From NCBI GenBank assembly GCA_017999895.1, contig JAGNKY010000001.1, positions 1 to 64,000 on the forward strand: 64,000 nt of DNA, given 5' to 3'. Each line of letters starts with the position of its first letter. The stretch's first letter is position 1. A program made the translations under genes and the position numbers. Source of the DNA: Bacteroidales bacterium (GTDB taxonomy: Bacteria; Bacteroidota; Bacteroidia; Bacteroidales; VadinHA17). Below the pieces are notes generated by a model. That model made no database searches and was not told the origin of the DNA. It worked only from the letters and a program-made list of their open reading frames with translations. This document shows, in pieces, positions 48,479 through 57,626 of the stretch.

Positions 48479-49639
48479 ATGACAGATAACGATGAAACAA
48501 CTCTGAAAGAGGGTGAAGAGCAGAAAATACCTGAAATAAGATATTGCCCGTTTTATAACAAACTCGAATCATTTGACTGGCTTAAGAAACTTCCACCGGA
48601 AGTTCTGGATAATGAAATAGTGGAAGTTAGTTTTAAGAATACTCGTAAAGGTTTTTATCATAACATAAACAACTTGCGCCTTCAATCGGGCGATATTGTT
48701 GCAGTTGAAGCAACGCCCGGCCACGATATCGGAAGGGTTTCGCTTACAGGTCCCCTTGTAATTGAAAAGATGAAGAGATTCAGGATCATACCCTCGGTTG
48801 ATGAGATGAAAAAAGTTTACCGCAAGGCAAAAGCTGTTGATTTACAGAAATGGGAGGAGGCGCGACAACTTGAAATACCCACTATGTTGAAAGCCAGGAA
48901 AATTTCCGAAAGCCTTGGACTAAACATGAAAATAAGCGATGTTGAATATCAAGGGGATAAGACCAAAGCTATATTTTATTATATAGCAGATGAACGTGTT
49001 GATTTCCGGCAGCTTATTAAGGTGCTTGCCGAAGAATTCAAAGTAAGAATTGAGATGAGGCAGATTGGTGCAAGGCAGGAAGCCGGACGTATAGGAGGGA
49101 TTGGTTCGTGCGGCAGAGAATTCTGTTGCTCACTTTTTATAACAAATTTTACATCGGTGGTAACAATGCACGCAAAATCTCAGGAACTTCCGCTGAACCT
49201 CCAGAAACTCGCCGGACAGTGTGGAAAATTAAAATGCTGCCTTACTTATGAATTCGATTGTTATGTGGATGCACAGAAAAACTTTCCCTCACAAGATATT
49301 CCACTTGAACTTACCGACCGGACTCTCCACTATCAAAAAATGGATATTCATAAAGGCATTTACTGGTATTCAGAAGAGGCCAATTCTAATTTAAATATGG
49401 TTTCCGTCCCTGTTGAAAGAGTAAGGGAGATACAGGAGCTTAATCAGAAAGGTATTAAACCTGAATTCATTCTTGATTTAAAGAAAGAAGAAGAGTTTGT
49501 ACCTGCCGACTTGCTTGAGAACGACAGTATAAGCCGTTTCGATAAATCTCTTCCTGATAGTGAGGGTCAGAACAAGCGAAGCCAGAGTAACCGGAGGAAA
49601 AAGGGAAGGAATAATAATAATGAAAGAAAAAAAGGTTAA
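48479..49639 (+). CDS. PSP1/RicT (YaaT)-family protein
   Basis: The C-terminal PSP1 domain has the conserved Cys cluster GSCGREFCCSLF and QCGKLKCCLTYE. In Bacillus the homologue (RicT) forms an FeS-containing complex that aids RNA maturation; in Bacteroidota the role is not known. 386 residues with a basic Asn/Lys-rich tail. Overlaps gldH by 20 bp. Confidence 0.88.
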   Translation: MTDNDETTLKEGEEQKIPEIRYCPFYNKLESFDWLKKLPPEVLDNEIVEVSFKNTRKGFYHNINNLRLQSGDIVAVEATPGHDIGRVSLTGPLVIEKMKRFRIIPSVDEMKKVYRKAKAVDLQKWEEARQLEIPTMLKARKISESLGLNMKISDVEYQGDKTKAIFYYIADERVDFRQLIKVLAEEFKVRIEMRQIGARQEAGRIGGIGSCGREFCCSLFITNFTSVVTMHAKSQELPLNLQKLAGQCGKLKCCLTYEFDCYVDAQKNFPSQDIPLELTDRTLHYQKMDIHKGIYWYSEEANSNLNMVSVPVERVREIQELNQKGIKPEFILDLKKEEEFVPADLLENDSISRFDKSLPDSEGQNKRSQSNRRKKGRNNNNERKKG

Positions 49640-50105
49640 ATATTTTTTTGTTGCTGCCGGATTATTTTTATTTATATACTCATGCGACAGGGATTTGGTT
49701 TATACCGATTCATTCATTATTCCATCGGCCACATGGTCGCTTGAAACAGCCGCTTCTTTTAATCCATTAATAACCGACACAACTTCGCTAAATGATATAA
49801 TGATAACTATCAGAACAGGTTCGGAATACCCGTTCAGGAATATCTGGCTTTTTGTCACCACTACTTCACCATCGGGAAAAATGATAACCGATACACTTGA
49901 ATATATGTTGTCGGATGTGAAGGGCAAACGTTATGGCAGAGGATTCGGTAGTATAAAGGAAGTCAATCTTAAATTTCGGGAAGGAGTATATTTTCCTGAA
50001 GTCGGGATATATAAATTTAAAATCCGACACGGTATGAGGGCCGAAAATCTTAAAGGAGTTTACGATATAGGACTTAGAATCAGAAGAGTAGGCGCTAAGC
50101 CTTAA
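49620..50105 (+). CDS. gldH: Gliding motility lipoprotein GldH
   Basis: The ATG at 49620 gives a short basic N-terminus and lipobox IYSCDRD (Cys near residue 22), the GldH pattern. The segment LVYTDSFIIPSATWSLE is typical, as is the GldH domain core YPFRNIWLFV, and the ending YDIGLRIRR. The upstream TTG-type start at 49560 is rejected. GldH is required for gliding and T9SS function in Flavobacterium; here its partners may be the porW/porX genes 1.5 kb downstream. Confidence 0.9.
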   Translation: MKEKKVKYFFVAAGLFLFIYSCDRDLVYTDSFIIPSATWSLETAASFNPLITDTTSLNDIMITIRTGSEYPFRNIWLFVTTTSPSGKMITDTLEYMLSDVKGKRYGRGFGSIKEVNLKFREGVYFPEVGIYKFKIRHGMRAENLKGVYDIGLRIRRVGAKP

Positions 50106-50121
50106 TAAAAGATTAATATTT

Positions 50122-50814
50122 GTGGGAAAGAATAAGCTTGCAAGATGGGCAGAAATTAAGACATTTAAAAATGTAATAGAACCTGATACCAGGGATGTTA
50201 AAGATAAATTTTACAATCTGAGAGGTTCCTGGAAGGAGAAATATTTTGGAAATTATAATCCTATAATACTCGAGCTCGGTTGTGGTAAAGGTGAATATAC
50301 CACGGGAATGGCTGCAATGATACCGGAAAAGAATTTTATCGGAGTAGATATAAAAGGAGCCAGAATATGGAGGGGTGCTAAAACAGCTATTGAAAACAAT
50401 TTATCCAATGTGCTTTTCATTCGAACCAGAATTGAATTCATAAACTCTTTCTTTGAAGAAGACGAGATTGATGAAATTTGGCTCACATTTCCCGATCCTC
50501 ATGAAAAGAGGAGGAACACACTACATAGACTTACCAGCCCTCTATTCCTTAATAAATACAGAATATTTCTGAAAAACAATGGAATAGTTCATCTTAAAAC
50601 CGATAACAATATATTGTACAATTATACCTTGAATATTGCAATCGAAAATAATCTCGAAATACTTGCTTCGACGGCTGACCTTTATAATTCCGGCATTGTT
50701 GATGATATCCTTGGGATACGGACATTCTATGAAGCTAAGTTTATGAACGAAGAGAAAAAGATTTGCTATCTTTCATTCCGCCTTAAGAAAGAAAAAGAAA
50801 TAGTATATGAGTAA
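50122..50814 (+). CDS. trmB: tRNA (guanine-N7-)-methyltransferase
   Basis: Makes m7G46 in tRNA. SAM motif ILELGCGKGEYTTGMA near residue 52, FIGVDIKGARIWRGA, and the family signature IWLTFPDPHEKRRNTLHRL. The start is GTG at 50122, giving VGKNKLARW as in relatives. Length 230 is normal. Overlaps the next gene by 8 bp. Confidence 0.94.
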   Translation: MGKNKLARWAEIKTFKNVIEPDTRDVKDKFYNLRGSWKEKYFGNYNPIILELGCGKGEYTTGMAAMIPEKNFIGVDIKGARIWRGAKTAIENNLSNVLFIRTRIEFINSFFEEDEIDEIWLTFPDPHEKRRNTLHRLTSPLFLNKYRIFLKNNGIVHLKTDNNILYNYTLNIAIENNLEILASTADLYNSGIVDDILGIRTFYEAKFMNEEKKICYLSFRLKKEKEIVYE

Positions 50815-51154
50815 TTATGAAAAGGATGGCTTTTTCGAGAGAGTTTACGATGTGGTGCGTCTCATCCCGTATGGAAGAGTAACATCATACGGATCTATTG
50901 CAAGGTATTTAGGAATAGGTCGCTCGGCCCGAATGGTTGGATGGGCTTTGAAGGTATCTCACTCATCCGAAAGTTATGTGCCTGCTCATCGCGTGGTAAA
51001 CTGTAATGGATTGTTGACCGGGAAACATCATTTTGACACTCCATCCTTGATGCAACAGCTACTTGAAAATGAAGGCATTAAGATTGAGAACGATCGTGTA
51101 ATCAATTTCAGGGAAAAATTCTGGGATCCTTCAGTTGAGCTTGAAAAAAGTTAG
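50807..51154 (+). CDS. Alkyltransferase-like (ATL/MGMT family) protein without the active Cys
   Basis: 115 residues matching the MGMT C-terminal domain: VRLIPYGRVTSYGSIARYLG, RSARMVGWAL and PAHRVVNCNG. In true O6-alkylguanine methyltransferases the last motif is PCHRV; here Cys is Ala, as in ATL proteins, which bind O6-alkylguanine and recruit excision repair. Ends the operon with trmB. Confidence 0.9.
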   Translation: MSNYEKDGFFERVYDVVRLIPYGRVTSYGSIARYLGIGRSARMVGWALKVSHSSESYVPAHRVVNCNGLLTGKHHFDTPSLMQQLLENEGIKIENDRVINFREKFWDPSVELEKS

Positions 51155-51336
51155 GAATTTTGCCATTACTCTGAAAATAATTAAACTTGCATCTTATTTA
51201 GAATTAATTCAAATAAAAATAATATTGCATTCTGGAGTGAATATTTTTCCATTCTTCGTTTTAAGAGAAAAAGATACTTAATGGAATAATAAATATTAAT
51301 TGGAAATAAGAGCGAATTTTATTAAATTTATATTTT

Positions 51337-51579
51337 ATGACAGAAAAGGAACAACTTAAGGAACGTATAACCATTGTGCTTAACAAAATAAGGCCATTTC
51401 TTCAATCGGACGGCGGCGATATTGATCTTGTTGAAATAACGGATGATAATACGATAAAGGTAAAACTTCAGGGTGCCTGCCATGGATGCCCTTTCAGTAT
51501 TCAAACTCTTAAAGCAGGAGTTGAGCAGGCAATAATAAGGGAAGTGCCGGAGATTAAAAGAGTTATTGCAGTAGACTGA
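51337..51579 (+). CDS. NifU C-terminal-domain FeS scaffold protein
   Basis: 80 residues covering only the NifU C-terminal (Nfu) domain. CxxC is in GACHGCPFS, and RPFLQSDGGDIDLVEI is the family start. It can hold and deliver a [4Fe-4S] cluster, with aconitase a possible client. Bacteroidota commonly have this short form. Confidence 0.92.
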   Translation: MTEKEQLKERITIVLNKIRPFLQSDGGDIDLVEITDDNTIKVKLQGACHGCPFSIQTLKAGVEQAIIREVPEIKRVIAVD

Positions 51580-51599
51580 AAGTCGAGATTTCTTTTAAC

Positions 51600-51607
51600 T
51601 AAATTTG
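51600..51607 (+). promoter_or_regulatory. -7 box TAAATTTG upstream of porW
   Basis: TAAATTTG matches TAnnTTTG. It overlaps the TTG at 51605, which would otherwise be the longest start, and so supports a start further down at 51656. Confidence 0.45.
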
Positions 51608-51655
51608 ATATACTATATAACTATAACGGGAGTTAATAGTTATAAAATATTTTTA

Positions 51656-54352
51656 TTGAAGGGAGTCAAATATTCATACCCGGGTATATTGATAACAACA
51701 ATATTTATTGTTGTAATGGGGTGTTCCGTTGAAAAAAATACCGGTACAACCAGGTTTTATCATAGTCTAACATCGAAATACAATATTTATTTCAATGGTA
51801 ATGAAAGTTTTAAGGCGGGAGCAGAAAAAGTAGTTAAAGCATATAAAGACGATTACTCAGAACTTCTGCGGGTGTTTGAGTACAGTGATCCTTCGACTGT
51901 AAGCGTTTCTCTGGCCGACATGGAAAAGGCAATACAAAAAGCCTCAAAAATCATATCACTTAAATCGATAACGGCAAAACCTGAAATTGACAGAAAGAAG
52001 AGTCTTACGGAAGAGGAGGAGGAGTTTCTTAATCGCAAGGAATATAACGACTGGGTTGAAAAAAGCTATCTGCTGATGGGGAAGGCGAGAGTATATAAAC
52101 ATGATTATGAACTGGCAAAGCTGACCTTGAGTTATAACATTTCCAATGCTTATGATCCGGAAGTGAAGGCTGAGGCATCTATATGGCTTGCCCAGGTTTA
52201 TGCTGAAACAGGTAATTATAATGAATCCCAGAGAATATTGACCGAGCTGGAATTAACAAAGAGATTTCCCAAAAATCTGCTCGCTCTTTACTATGCAACT
52301 TTTACTGATCTTTATATTAAACAGAAACGTTATGATAAGGCTGCCGAAAGTCTTGAAGAAGGACTTAAATATGTTTCGGGTAAAAGAAATAAATGCCGCT
52401 ACACTTTTCTTCTTGCGCAGCTTTATGAAAAGAACGGCGACAAAATGAAAGCTGCCGCTTACTATAGAAAGATAATTAGTATGAATCCTCCTTATGAAAT
52501 GGAGTTCAATGCAAGAATAAGTCTGGCAGGTGTATTTAACACAGAAAAGGATAATCCGGTAGCCGTAAGAAAGGAACTGGAAAAGATGATTAAAAATCCT
52601 AAAAACAAAGAATATCTCGATCAGATTTATTATGCTCTTGCCGGACTTTTGGAGAAAGAAGGGAATTATGAGGAGGCAATAAACTATTATAAAAAATCGG
52701 CGGCATTAAGTACTTCGAATAAAAATCAGAAGGGAAAATCTTTTCTTGCTCTGGCCGATTATTATTTTGCAATTCCCGATTATGTCAATGCTGGCAAATA
52801 TTACGACAGTGCGGTTTATTTTCTCGATGAAAGATATGCTGATCTTCAATCTTTAAAATTTAAATCATCGAGTCTTAATAAGCTTTTGACACAGCTTTCA
52901 ATCATACAGAGAGAAGACAGTCTTCAACGTGTTGCAGCAATGAATTCGTCGGAAAGAAATATTCTTATTGCTTCTATAATTGAAGATGTACGTAAAAGTG
53001 AAGCAGAAGCACAGGCATCAGGGCAGAGCGGTTCCGACAGGTATAATCTTGGACAATACTATGAAAACGAAAGACGTTTTCAGAGTAATATCGAACAGGA
53101 AGGTAAATGGTATTTTTATAATCAGGCAGCACTCACTTTTGGCAGAACAGAGTTTCGGAGAAGATGGGGAGAACGCAAACTTGAAGACAACTGGCGGAGG
53201 TCAAATAAAGCAAGAGTTTCACCGGCTGAACAGATTGTGGCAGAGAATTTAAACGGCAATGGAAACTTAAAAATTAAAGATTCGTCATACGTGGCCGATA
53301 ATAAAAAACCGGAATATTACATGCGTGATCTGCCTCTTAATGATTCGCTTATCAAAATTTCAAATGAAAGAATCGCATCTGCGCTTCTTGAAGCCGGAAG
53401 AATATACCGTGAAAGTTTTTCGGATAATAAAAAAGCGATCGAGGCATTTGAAACGGTAATTAATCGGTTTCCCGGCAGCAGATTTGAACCCGAAGCTTTA
53501 TATAATATTTATAATATTTATAAAGACTCAAATACTCAGTTGGCGGAAGTATATCGTCAAAGGCTTGTTGAAAAATATCCTGATAGTGAGTTTGCCAGGA
53601 TAATTTCTGATCCGATGTATTATAAACGGAAAGCTGAGGAAGCAAGGCAGGCCGAGAACCTTTATCAGGAAGCTTATAATGCCTATTCATCGGGCGATTT
53701 TATCAGAGCTGAGGCTTTATGTAATAATGGCCTTTCGAGATATGCCGGTCATGAACTTGCTCCTAAATTTCAACTTCTTAAAAGTTATTCCATTGCACAA
53801 ACTGCCGACGTAAAAATATTTAAGGATGAACTTGCGAAAGTTATAAAATTATGGCCTGGCACGGAGGAAGCACAAAGAGCATCTGAGCTTATTGCATTCC
53901 TTAATCAGGAAATCCCTGAGTTAAAAATCGAGGAAGATAAACAAACGGCAAAGGAAATTTATTTTGACGATAAGAGCTCCCCTCATTTATTTGTGCTGGT
54001 AATAATGGACCGGTCATTTAATATTAATCAGGCAACTTTTGATATCATAAGTTATAATATTGATAAATACACCAACAGAAATTTCCGCACATCGGGTGAA
54101 CTGGTTGACAACAGGTATATAATGATTTCAGTTTCTGGTTTCAAAGACCTGAATGAGGCTATGGACTATTATCAGGCATTTAATATAGAAAAAGAAGTGC
54201 GTAATCCTTCAGGTTCAAAAATGTTTACATTTATTATTGGATTAAAAAATTTTGAAGTGCTCATGAAGGACAAAGATCCCGAAAAGTACAGAGTGTTTTT
54301 TATTGAAAATTATCTTCCAGGAGAAGGAAAAATTAATCCTGAAAAGAAATGA
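51656..54352 (+). CDS. porW: T9SS periplasmic lipoprotein PorW/SprE
   Basis: Long TPR lipoprotein. The TTG start at 51656 gives a leader (LKGVKYSYPG..., hydrophobic stretch) and lipobox VVMGCSVEK. The PorW/SprE opening TGTTRFYHSLTSKYNIYFNG is very characteristic. TPR repeats cover most of residues 130-420 and 560-760. A C-terminal domain has YFDDKSSPHLFVLVIM. PorW is needed for type IX secretion, linking PorK/N ring to the translocon. Overlaps porX by 4 bp. Confidence 0.92.
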   Translation: MKGVKYSYPGILITTIFIVVMGCSVEKNTGTTRFYHSLTSKYNIYFNGNESFKAGAEKVVKAYKDDYSELLRVFEYSDPSTVSVSLADMEKAIQKASKIISLKSITAKPEIDRKKSLTEEEEEFLNRKEYNDWVEKSYLLMGKARVYKHDYELAKLTLSYNISNAYDPEVKAEASIWLAQVYAETGNYNESQRILTELELTKRFPKNLLALYYATFTDLYIKQKRYDKAAESLEEGLKYVSGKRNKCRYTFLLAQLYEKNGDKMKAAAYYRKIISMNPPYEMEFNARISLAGVFNTEKDNPVAVRKELEKMIKNPKNKEYLDQIYYALAGLLEKEGNYEEAINYYKKSAALSTSNKNQKGKSFLALADYYFAIPDYVNAGKYYDSAVYFLDERYADLQSLKFKSSSLNKLLTQLSIIQREDSLQRVAAMNSSERNILIASIIEDVRKSEAEAQASGQSGSDRYNLGQYYENERRFQSNIEQEGKWYFYNQAALTFGRTEFRRRWGERKLEDNWRRSNKARVSPAEQIVAENLNGNGNLKIKDSSYVADNKKPEYYMRDLPLNDSLIKISNERIASALLEAGRIYRESFSDNKKAIEAFETVINRFPGSRFEPEALYNIYNIYKDSNTQLAEVYRQRLVEKYPDSEFARIISDPMYYKRKAEEARQAENLYQEAYNAYSSGDFIRAEALCNNGLSRYAGHELAPKFQLLKSYSIAQTADVKIFKDELAKVIKLWPGTEEAQRASELIAFLNQEIPELKIEEDKQTAKEIYFDDKSSPHLFVLVIMDRSFNINQATFDIISYNIDKYTNRNFRTSGELVDNRYIMISVSGFKDLNEAMDYYQAFNIEKEVRNPSGSKMFTFIIGLKNFEVLMKDKDPEKYRVFFIENYLPGEGKINPEKK

Positions 54353-55908
54353 AAAAGCTCAGGATTCTATGGACGGATGATGAGATTGAGAATTTACGAC
54401 CCCACATATATTTTCTTTTGGAGAGAGGGTATGAAGTCGAGACTTGTTCAAACGGGAATGATGCAGTCGAACTAATCAAGAAGAATGCTTACGACCTGTT
54501 GCTTCTCGATGAACACATGCCCGGGCTAAGCGGCATTGAGACTTTAAAGCTCATAAAGGAAATACGTCCGGAAATACCTGTTGTTATGGTAACCAAAAGC
54601 GAAGAGGAAACTCTTATGGATGCCGCTATCGGTTCTGAAATAGCAGATTTTTTAATTAAACCCGTGAAACCGAATCAGGTACTACTTGTTCTCAAAAAAA
54701 ACCTGGAACAGAAAAGGCTTGTCACGGAAAAAACAACAACGGATTACACCCAGGAGTTTATTAAAATATCCTCAATGATTAGTTCTGCATCTACGCCAAA
54801 CGACTGGATAGATATTTACAGGAAAATAGTTTACTGGGAAATTGAACTTGATAGGCTGGCCGACACAAGCTTATATGATATACTTCAGAATCAGGAATAT
54901 GATGCGAATAATTCTTTTTGTCGGTTTGTAACGAAAAATTATCTTTCATGGCTCACGCCGGGAAATCCAGACAGGCCTTTAATGTCGCATCAGCTCATGC
55001 AGAAAACTATTTTCCCTCTTCTCTCCATTTCAGAACCGTTATTTTTTATTCTTATAGACAACATGCGGCTCGATCAGTGGAAGACCCTTCAGAGCGAGCT
55101 TTCAGGTCTATACAGGATAACGGATGAATCGGCTTATTTCAGTATACTGCCAACTTCAACACAATTTAGCCGTAATGCAATCTTTTCTGGTCTTATGCCA
55201 CTATCAATTGAGAAAACGATGCCTGGAATGTGGACTCCTGATTTTATTGAGAATGAAGGCAAGAATGAATTCGAGGATGAATTTTTACGCCGGCAGGTAG
55301 CCCGATATGTTCCTGAGATAAAATGGTCATATAATAAGGTAAACAATGGGCAGGAAGGTAAAAAGCTAAATGAGCGACTTGAGTCGCTGTTAAAAAATAA
55401 TCTAAATGTAATTGTTTACAATTTTGTGGATATATTATCGCATGCCCGGACGGAAATGAATCTAATACGTGATCTTGCTGCTGACGAACGCGCTTTTCGC
55501 AGTCTTACAAAGTCGTGGTTCATTCATTCATCTCTGTTTGAACTTTTAAAAGCAATAGCGTCGGTTAAGGTAAAAGTAGTAATAACCACCGATCATGGTT
55601 CAATAAGAGTAAGCAATCCCTTAAAAGTAGTTGGTGACAGAGAATCATCTCCCAGTCTGAGGTATAAAACGGGTCGCAGCCTCGATTACGACCCCGGGAA
55701 GGTTTTTGAAATAAAAAATCCTGAAAAAGCTTTACTTCCCGCAACCAATTTAACCTCAAGATATATATTTGCGCTTAACAGAGATTATCTGGTATATCAT
55801 AATAATTTTAACTATTTTGCCAGCTATTACAAAGATACTTTTCAACATGGAGGTATTTCTATGCAGGAAATGATACTTCCGCTAGCATTTCTCGAACCGG
55901 TATTATGA
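54349..55908 (+). CDS. porX: T9SS response regulator PorX (receiver plus PglZ domain)
   Basis: N-terminal receiver domain ILWTDDEIENL with phospho-acceptor D54 in LLLLDEHMPGL, and the signalling Thr/Lys region VMVTKS and FLIKPVKPNQV. The C-terminal PglZ (alkaline-phosphatase-like) domain contains LIDNMRLDQW, STQFSRNAIFSG (nucleophile Thr/Ser region), TTDHGSIRV and FQHGGISMQEMILP. PorX is a phosphodiesterase that cleaves cyclic oligonucleotides and controls T9SS through PorY/SigP. Overlaps both neighbours by 4 bp. Confidence 0.94.
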   Translation: MKKLRILWTDDEIENLRPHIYFLLERGYEVETCSNGNDAVELIKKNAYDLLLLDEHMPGLSGIETLKLIKEIRPEIPVVMVTKSEEETLMDAAIGSEIADFLIKPVKPNQVLLVLKKNLEQKRLVTEKTTTDYTQEFIKISSMISSASTPNDWIDIYRKIVYWEIELDRLADTSLYDILQNQEYDANNSFCRFVTKNYLSWLTPGNPDRPLMSHQLMQKTIFPLLSISEPLFFILIDNMRLDQWKTLQSELSGLYRITDESAYFSILPTSTQFSRNAIFSGLMPLSIEKTMPGMWTPDFIENEGKNEFEDEFLRRQVARYVPEIKWSYNKVNNGQEGKKLNERLESLLKNNLNVIVYNFVDILSHARTEMNLIRDLAADERAFRSLTKSWFIHSSLFELLKAIASVKVKVVITTDHGSIRVSNPLKVVGDRESSPSLRYKTGRSLDYDPGKVFEIKNPEKALLPATNLTSRYIFALNRDYLVYHNNFNYFASYYKDTFQHGGISMQEMILPLAFLEPVL

Positions 55909-56336
55909 CACATGAGGGAAGTTTGAAAATAATCATCGAAAAAGAAGAACATCTGCCTCAGGTAGCTAAAGATATACTTGCTCTGGCAGGTGGCAAAAAA
56001 TTGTTTGCGTTCAGCGGCCCCCTTGGCGCAGGAAAAACGACTATCATTAAGGCTATTTGTAATTATCTGGGTGCAAGGGATATTGTAACAAGTCCTTCAT
56101 TCACAATTGTTAATGAATATAAAACATTGTCCAATGAGTCTCTTTTTCATATTGATCTTTTCAGGATTAAGAGTATTAATGAGGCTTTCGATTTTGGAAT
56201 TGAAGAGTATATTTTCAGCAATAATTATTGTTTCATAGAATGGCCAGAGCTAATTGAAGATATTCTACCGGACGACACTGTGAAAATAAAAATTACGGTA
56301 GATGACGAAGGGCGGCGCATTCTCGAATTTGAATAA
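55905..56336 (+). CDS. tsaE: tRNA threonylcarbamoyladenosine ATPase subunit TsaE
   Basis: Part of the TsaB-D-E complex that makes t6A37. Walker A GPLGAGKTTIIKAI near residue 38, TSPSFTIVNEY and FHIDLFRI are the family motifs. 143 residues is normal. Co-translated with porX (ATGA overlap), so its expression is tied to the T9SS regulator. Confidence 0.94.
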   Translation: MTHEGSLKIIIEKEEHLPQVAKDILALAGGKKLFAFSGPLGAGKTTIIKAICNYLGARDIVTSPSFTIVNEYKTLSNESLFHIDLFRIKSINEAFDFGIEEYIFSNNYCFIEWPELIEDILPDDTVKIKITVDDEGRRILEFE

Positions 56337-56405
56337 CAGTATTTTATACTGGTAACTTTTTGTTTGACTTTTTTGTGTAAGTTTGGATTATCAACATCTC
56401 AGGCT

Positions 56406-57626
56406 ATGGAAGAACAAAACAACACCAACCAGAAACAAATGGACAAAGCGTCATTTATGCCTCAGGAGAAACAGGTTGAAACAATGTTCAGGCACAGGCG
56501 CATTTCAATAGGCATCCCATGCGACAAAAGCGACGATGAAAAAAGGGTGTCATTGACTCCTGAAGCTGTAGGATTGCTTGTTGAAAACGGTAATGAAGTG
56601 GTTATTCAGAAGGGTGCAGGGCTTGGGGCAAATTATACCGACAACGACTATAGTGAATTTGGTGCAGTGATTACCGAGTCGCCTGCCAGAGTTTATAGTT
56701 CGGATGTAGTTATTAAAGTTGCTCCGTTTGCCGAATTTGAAACAGATTATCTCAAAGGAAATCAGACTATTTTGTCATACCTTAATATATTGAAGCTTAC
56801 TGAAGAAACTCTCGGCAAACTGATCAGAAAAAAGGTGACTGCAATAGCGTTCGAAAAAATAAGGGATTCAAACGGAGTTTGTCCTGTTGTGGAATCGATG
56901 AGTGAGATTTGTGGAATAACTTCCATATTGATTGCCTCGGAATACCTCAGTAACCATCACGGAGGGAAGGGAGTGATGCTTGGCGGAATAACAGGCGTTA
57001 CACCTACACAGGTAGTAATTGTCGGTGCTAATACTGCCGGCGAATATGCTGCAAGAGCAGCTATTGGTCTGGGTTCGGAAGTGATGATCTTCGATGATTC
57101 GCTGCATCGTCTGAGGAGGTTTCAAAACATGCTCGGTCAGCGTCTTAAAACTTCAACTTTTCATCCCCAGGTACTTGCCAAGGCACTTCGCTCGGCTGAT
57201 GTGCTTATCGGTGCCATGGAGCTTGAAGACTTGAAACCCTGGTATTACATCTCCGAGGAAATGATTAAACTGATGAAAAAACGTTCGGTGATTATTGATC
57301 TCAGTATTGACAGGGGAGGCTGCATCGAAACCACCGAATGTCGTCCGCTTAAAGATCCTGTATATGAAAAACATGGAGTAATACATTTCTCGGCATGGAA
57401 TCTTCCATCCAGGATGGCACGCACAGCTACTATAGCTCTTTCGAATATTTTTGCACCGCTGCTCCAGAATATTGCAGATGCAGGCAGTACAACCCAGCTT
57501 TTGAAGAGTGATGCCGGTCTGCGTAACGGAGCATATCTTTATAACGGCATTCTCACAAACGAAACCCTAGGACATAAATTCGGGATACTTTCGAAAAATC
57601 TCGATCTTCTCCTGACTGCATTTTAA
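56406..57626 (+). CDS. ald: Alanine dehydrogenase
   Basis: AlaDH/PNT family: RRISIGIPCDKSDDEKRVSLTPEAV start, IQKGAGLGANYTD, and a Rossmann domain VVIVGANTAGEYAARAAIGLG near residue 205. The ATG at 56406 is chosen over the TTG at 56364. Length 406. It interconverts L-alanine and pyruvate with NAD. Residues of the family core are present, but the variant active site (SYLNIL) means specificity is inferred. Convergent with ldcA. Confidence 0.87.
   Translation: MEEQNNTNQKQMDKASFMPQEKQVETMFRHRRISIGIPCDKSDDEKRVSLTPEAVGLLVENGNEVVIQKGAGLGANYTDNDYSEFGAVITESPARVYSSDVVIKVAPFAEFETDYLKGNQTILSYLNILKLTEETLGKLIRKKVTAIAFEKIRDSNGVCPVVESMSEICGITSILIASEYLSNHHGGKGVMLGGITGVTPTQVVIVGANTAGEYAARAAIGLGSEVMIFDDSLHRLRRFQNMLGQRLKTSTFHPQVLAKALRSADVLIGAMELEDLKPWYYISEEMIKLMKKRSVIIDLSIDRGGCIETTECRPLKDPVYEKHGVIHFSAWNLPSRMARTATIALSNIFAPLLQNIADAGSTTQLLKSDAGLRNGAYLYNGILTNETLGHKFGILSKNLDLLLTAF

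Noticed and set aside
51605..51655. TTG start at 51605 for porW
   Set aside because: It lies inside a TAAATTTG promoter box, and the later TTG at 51656 gives a proper lipoprotein leader.
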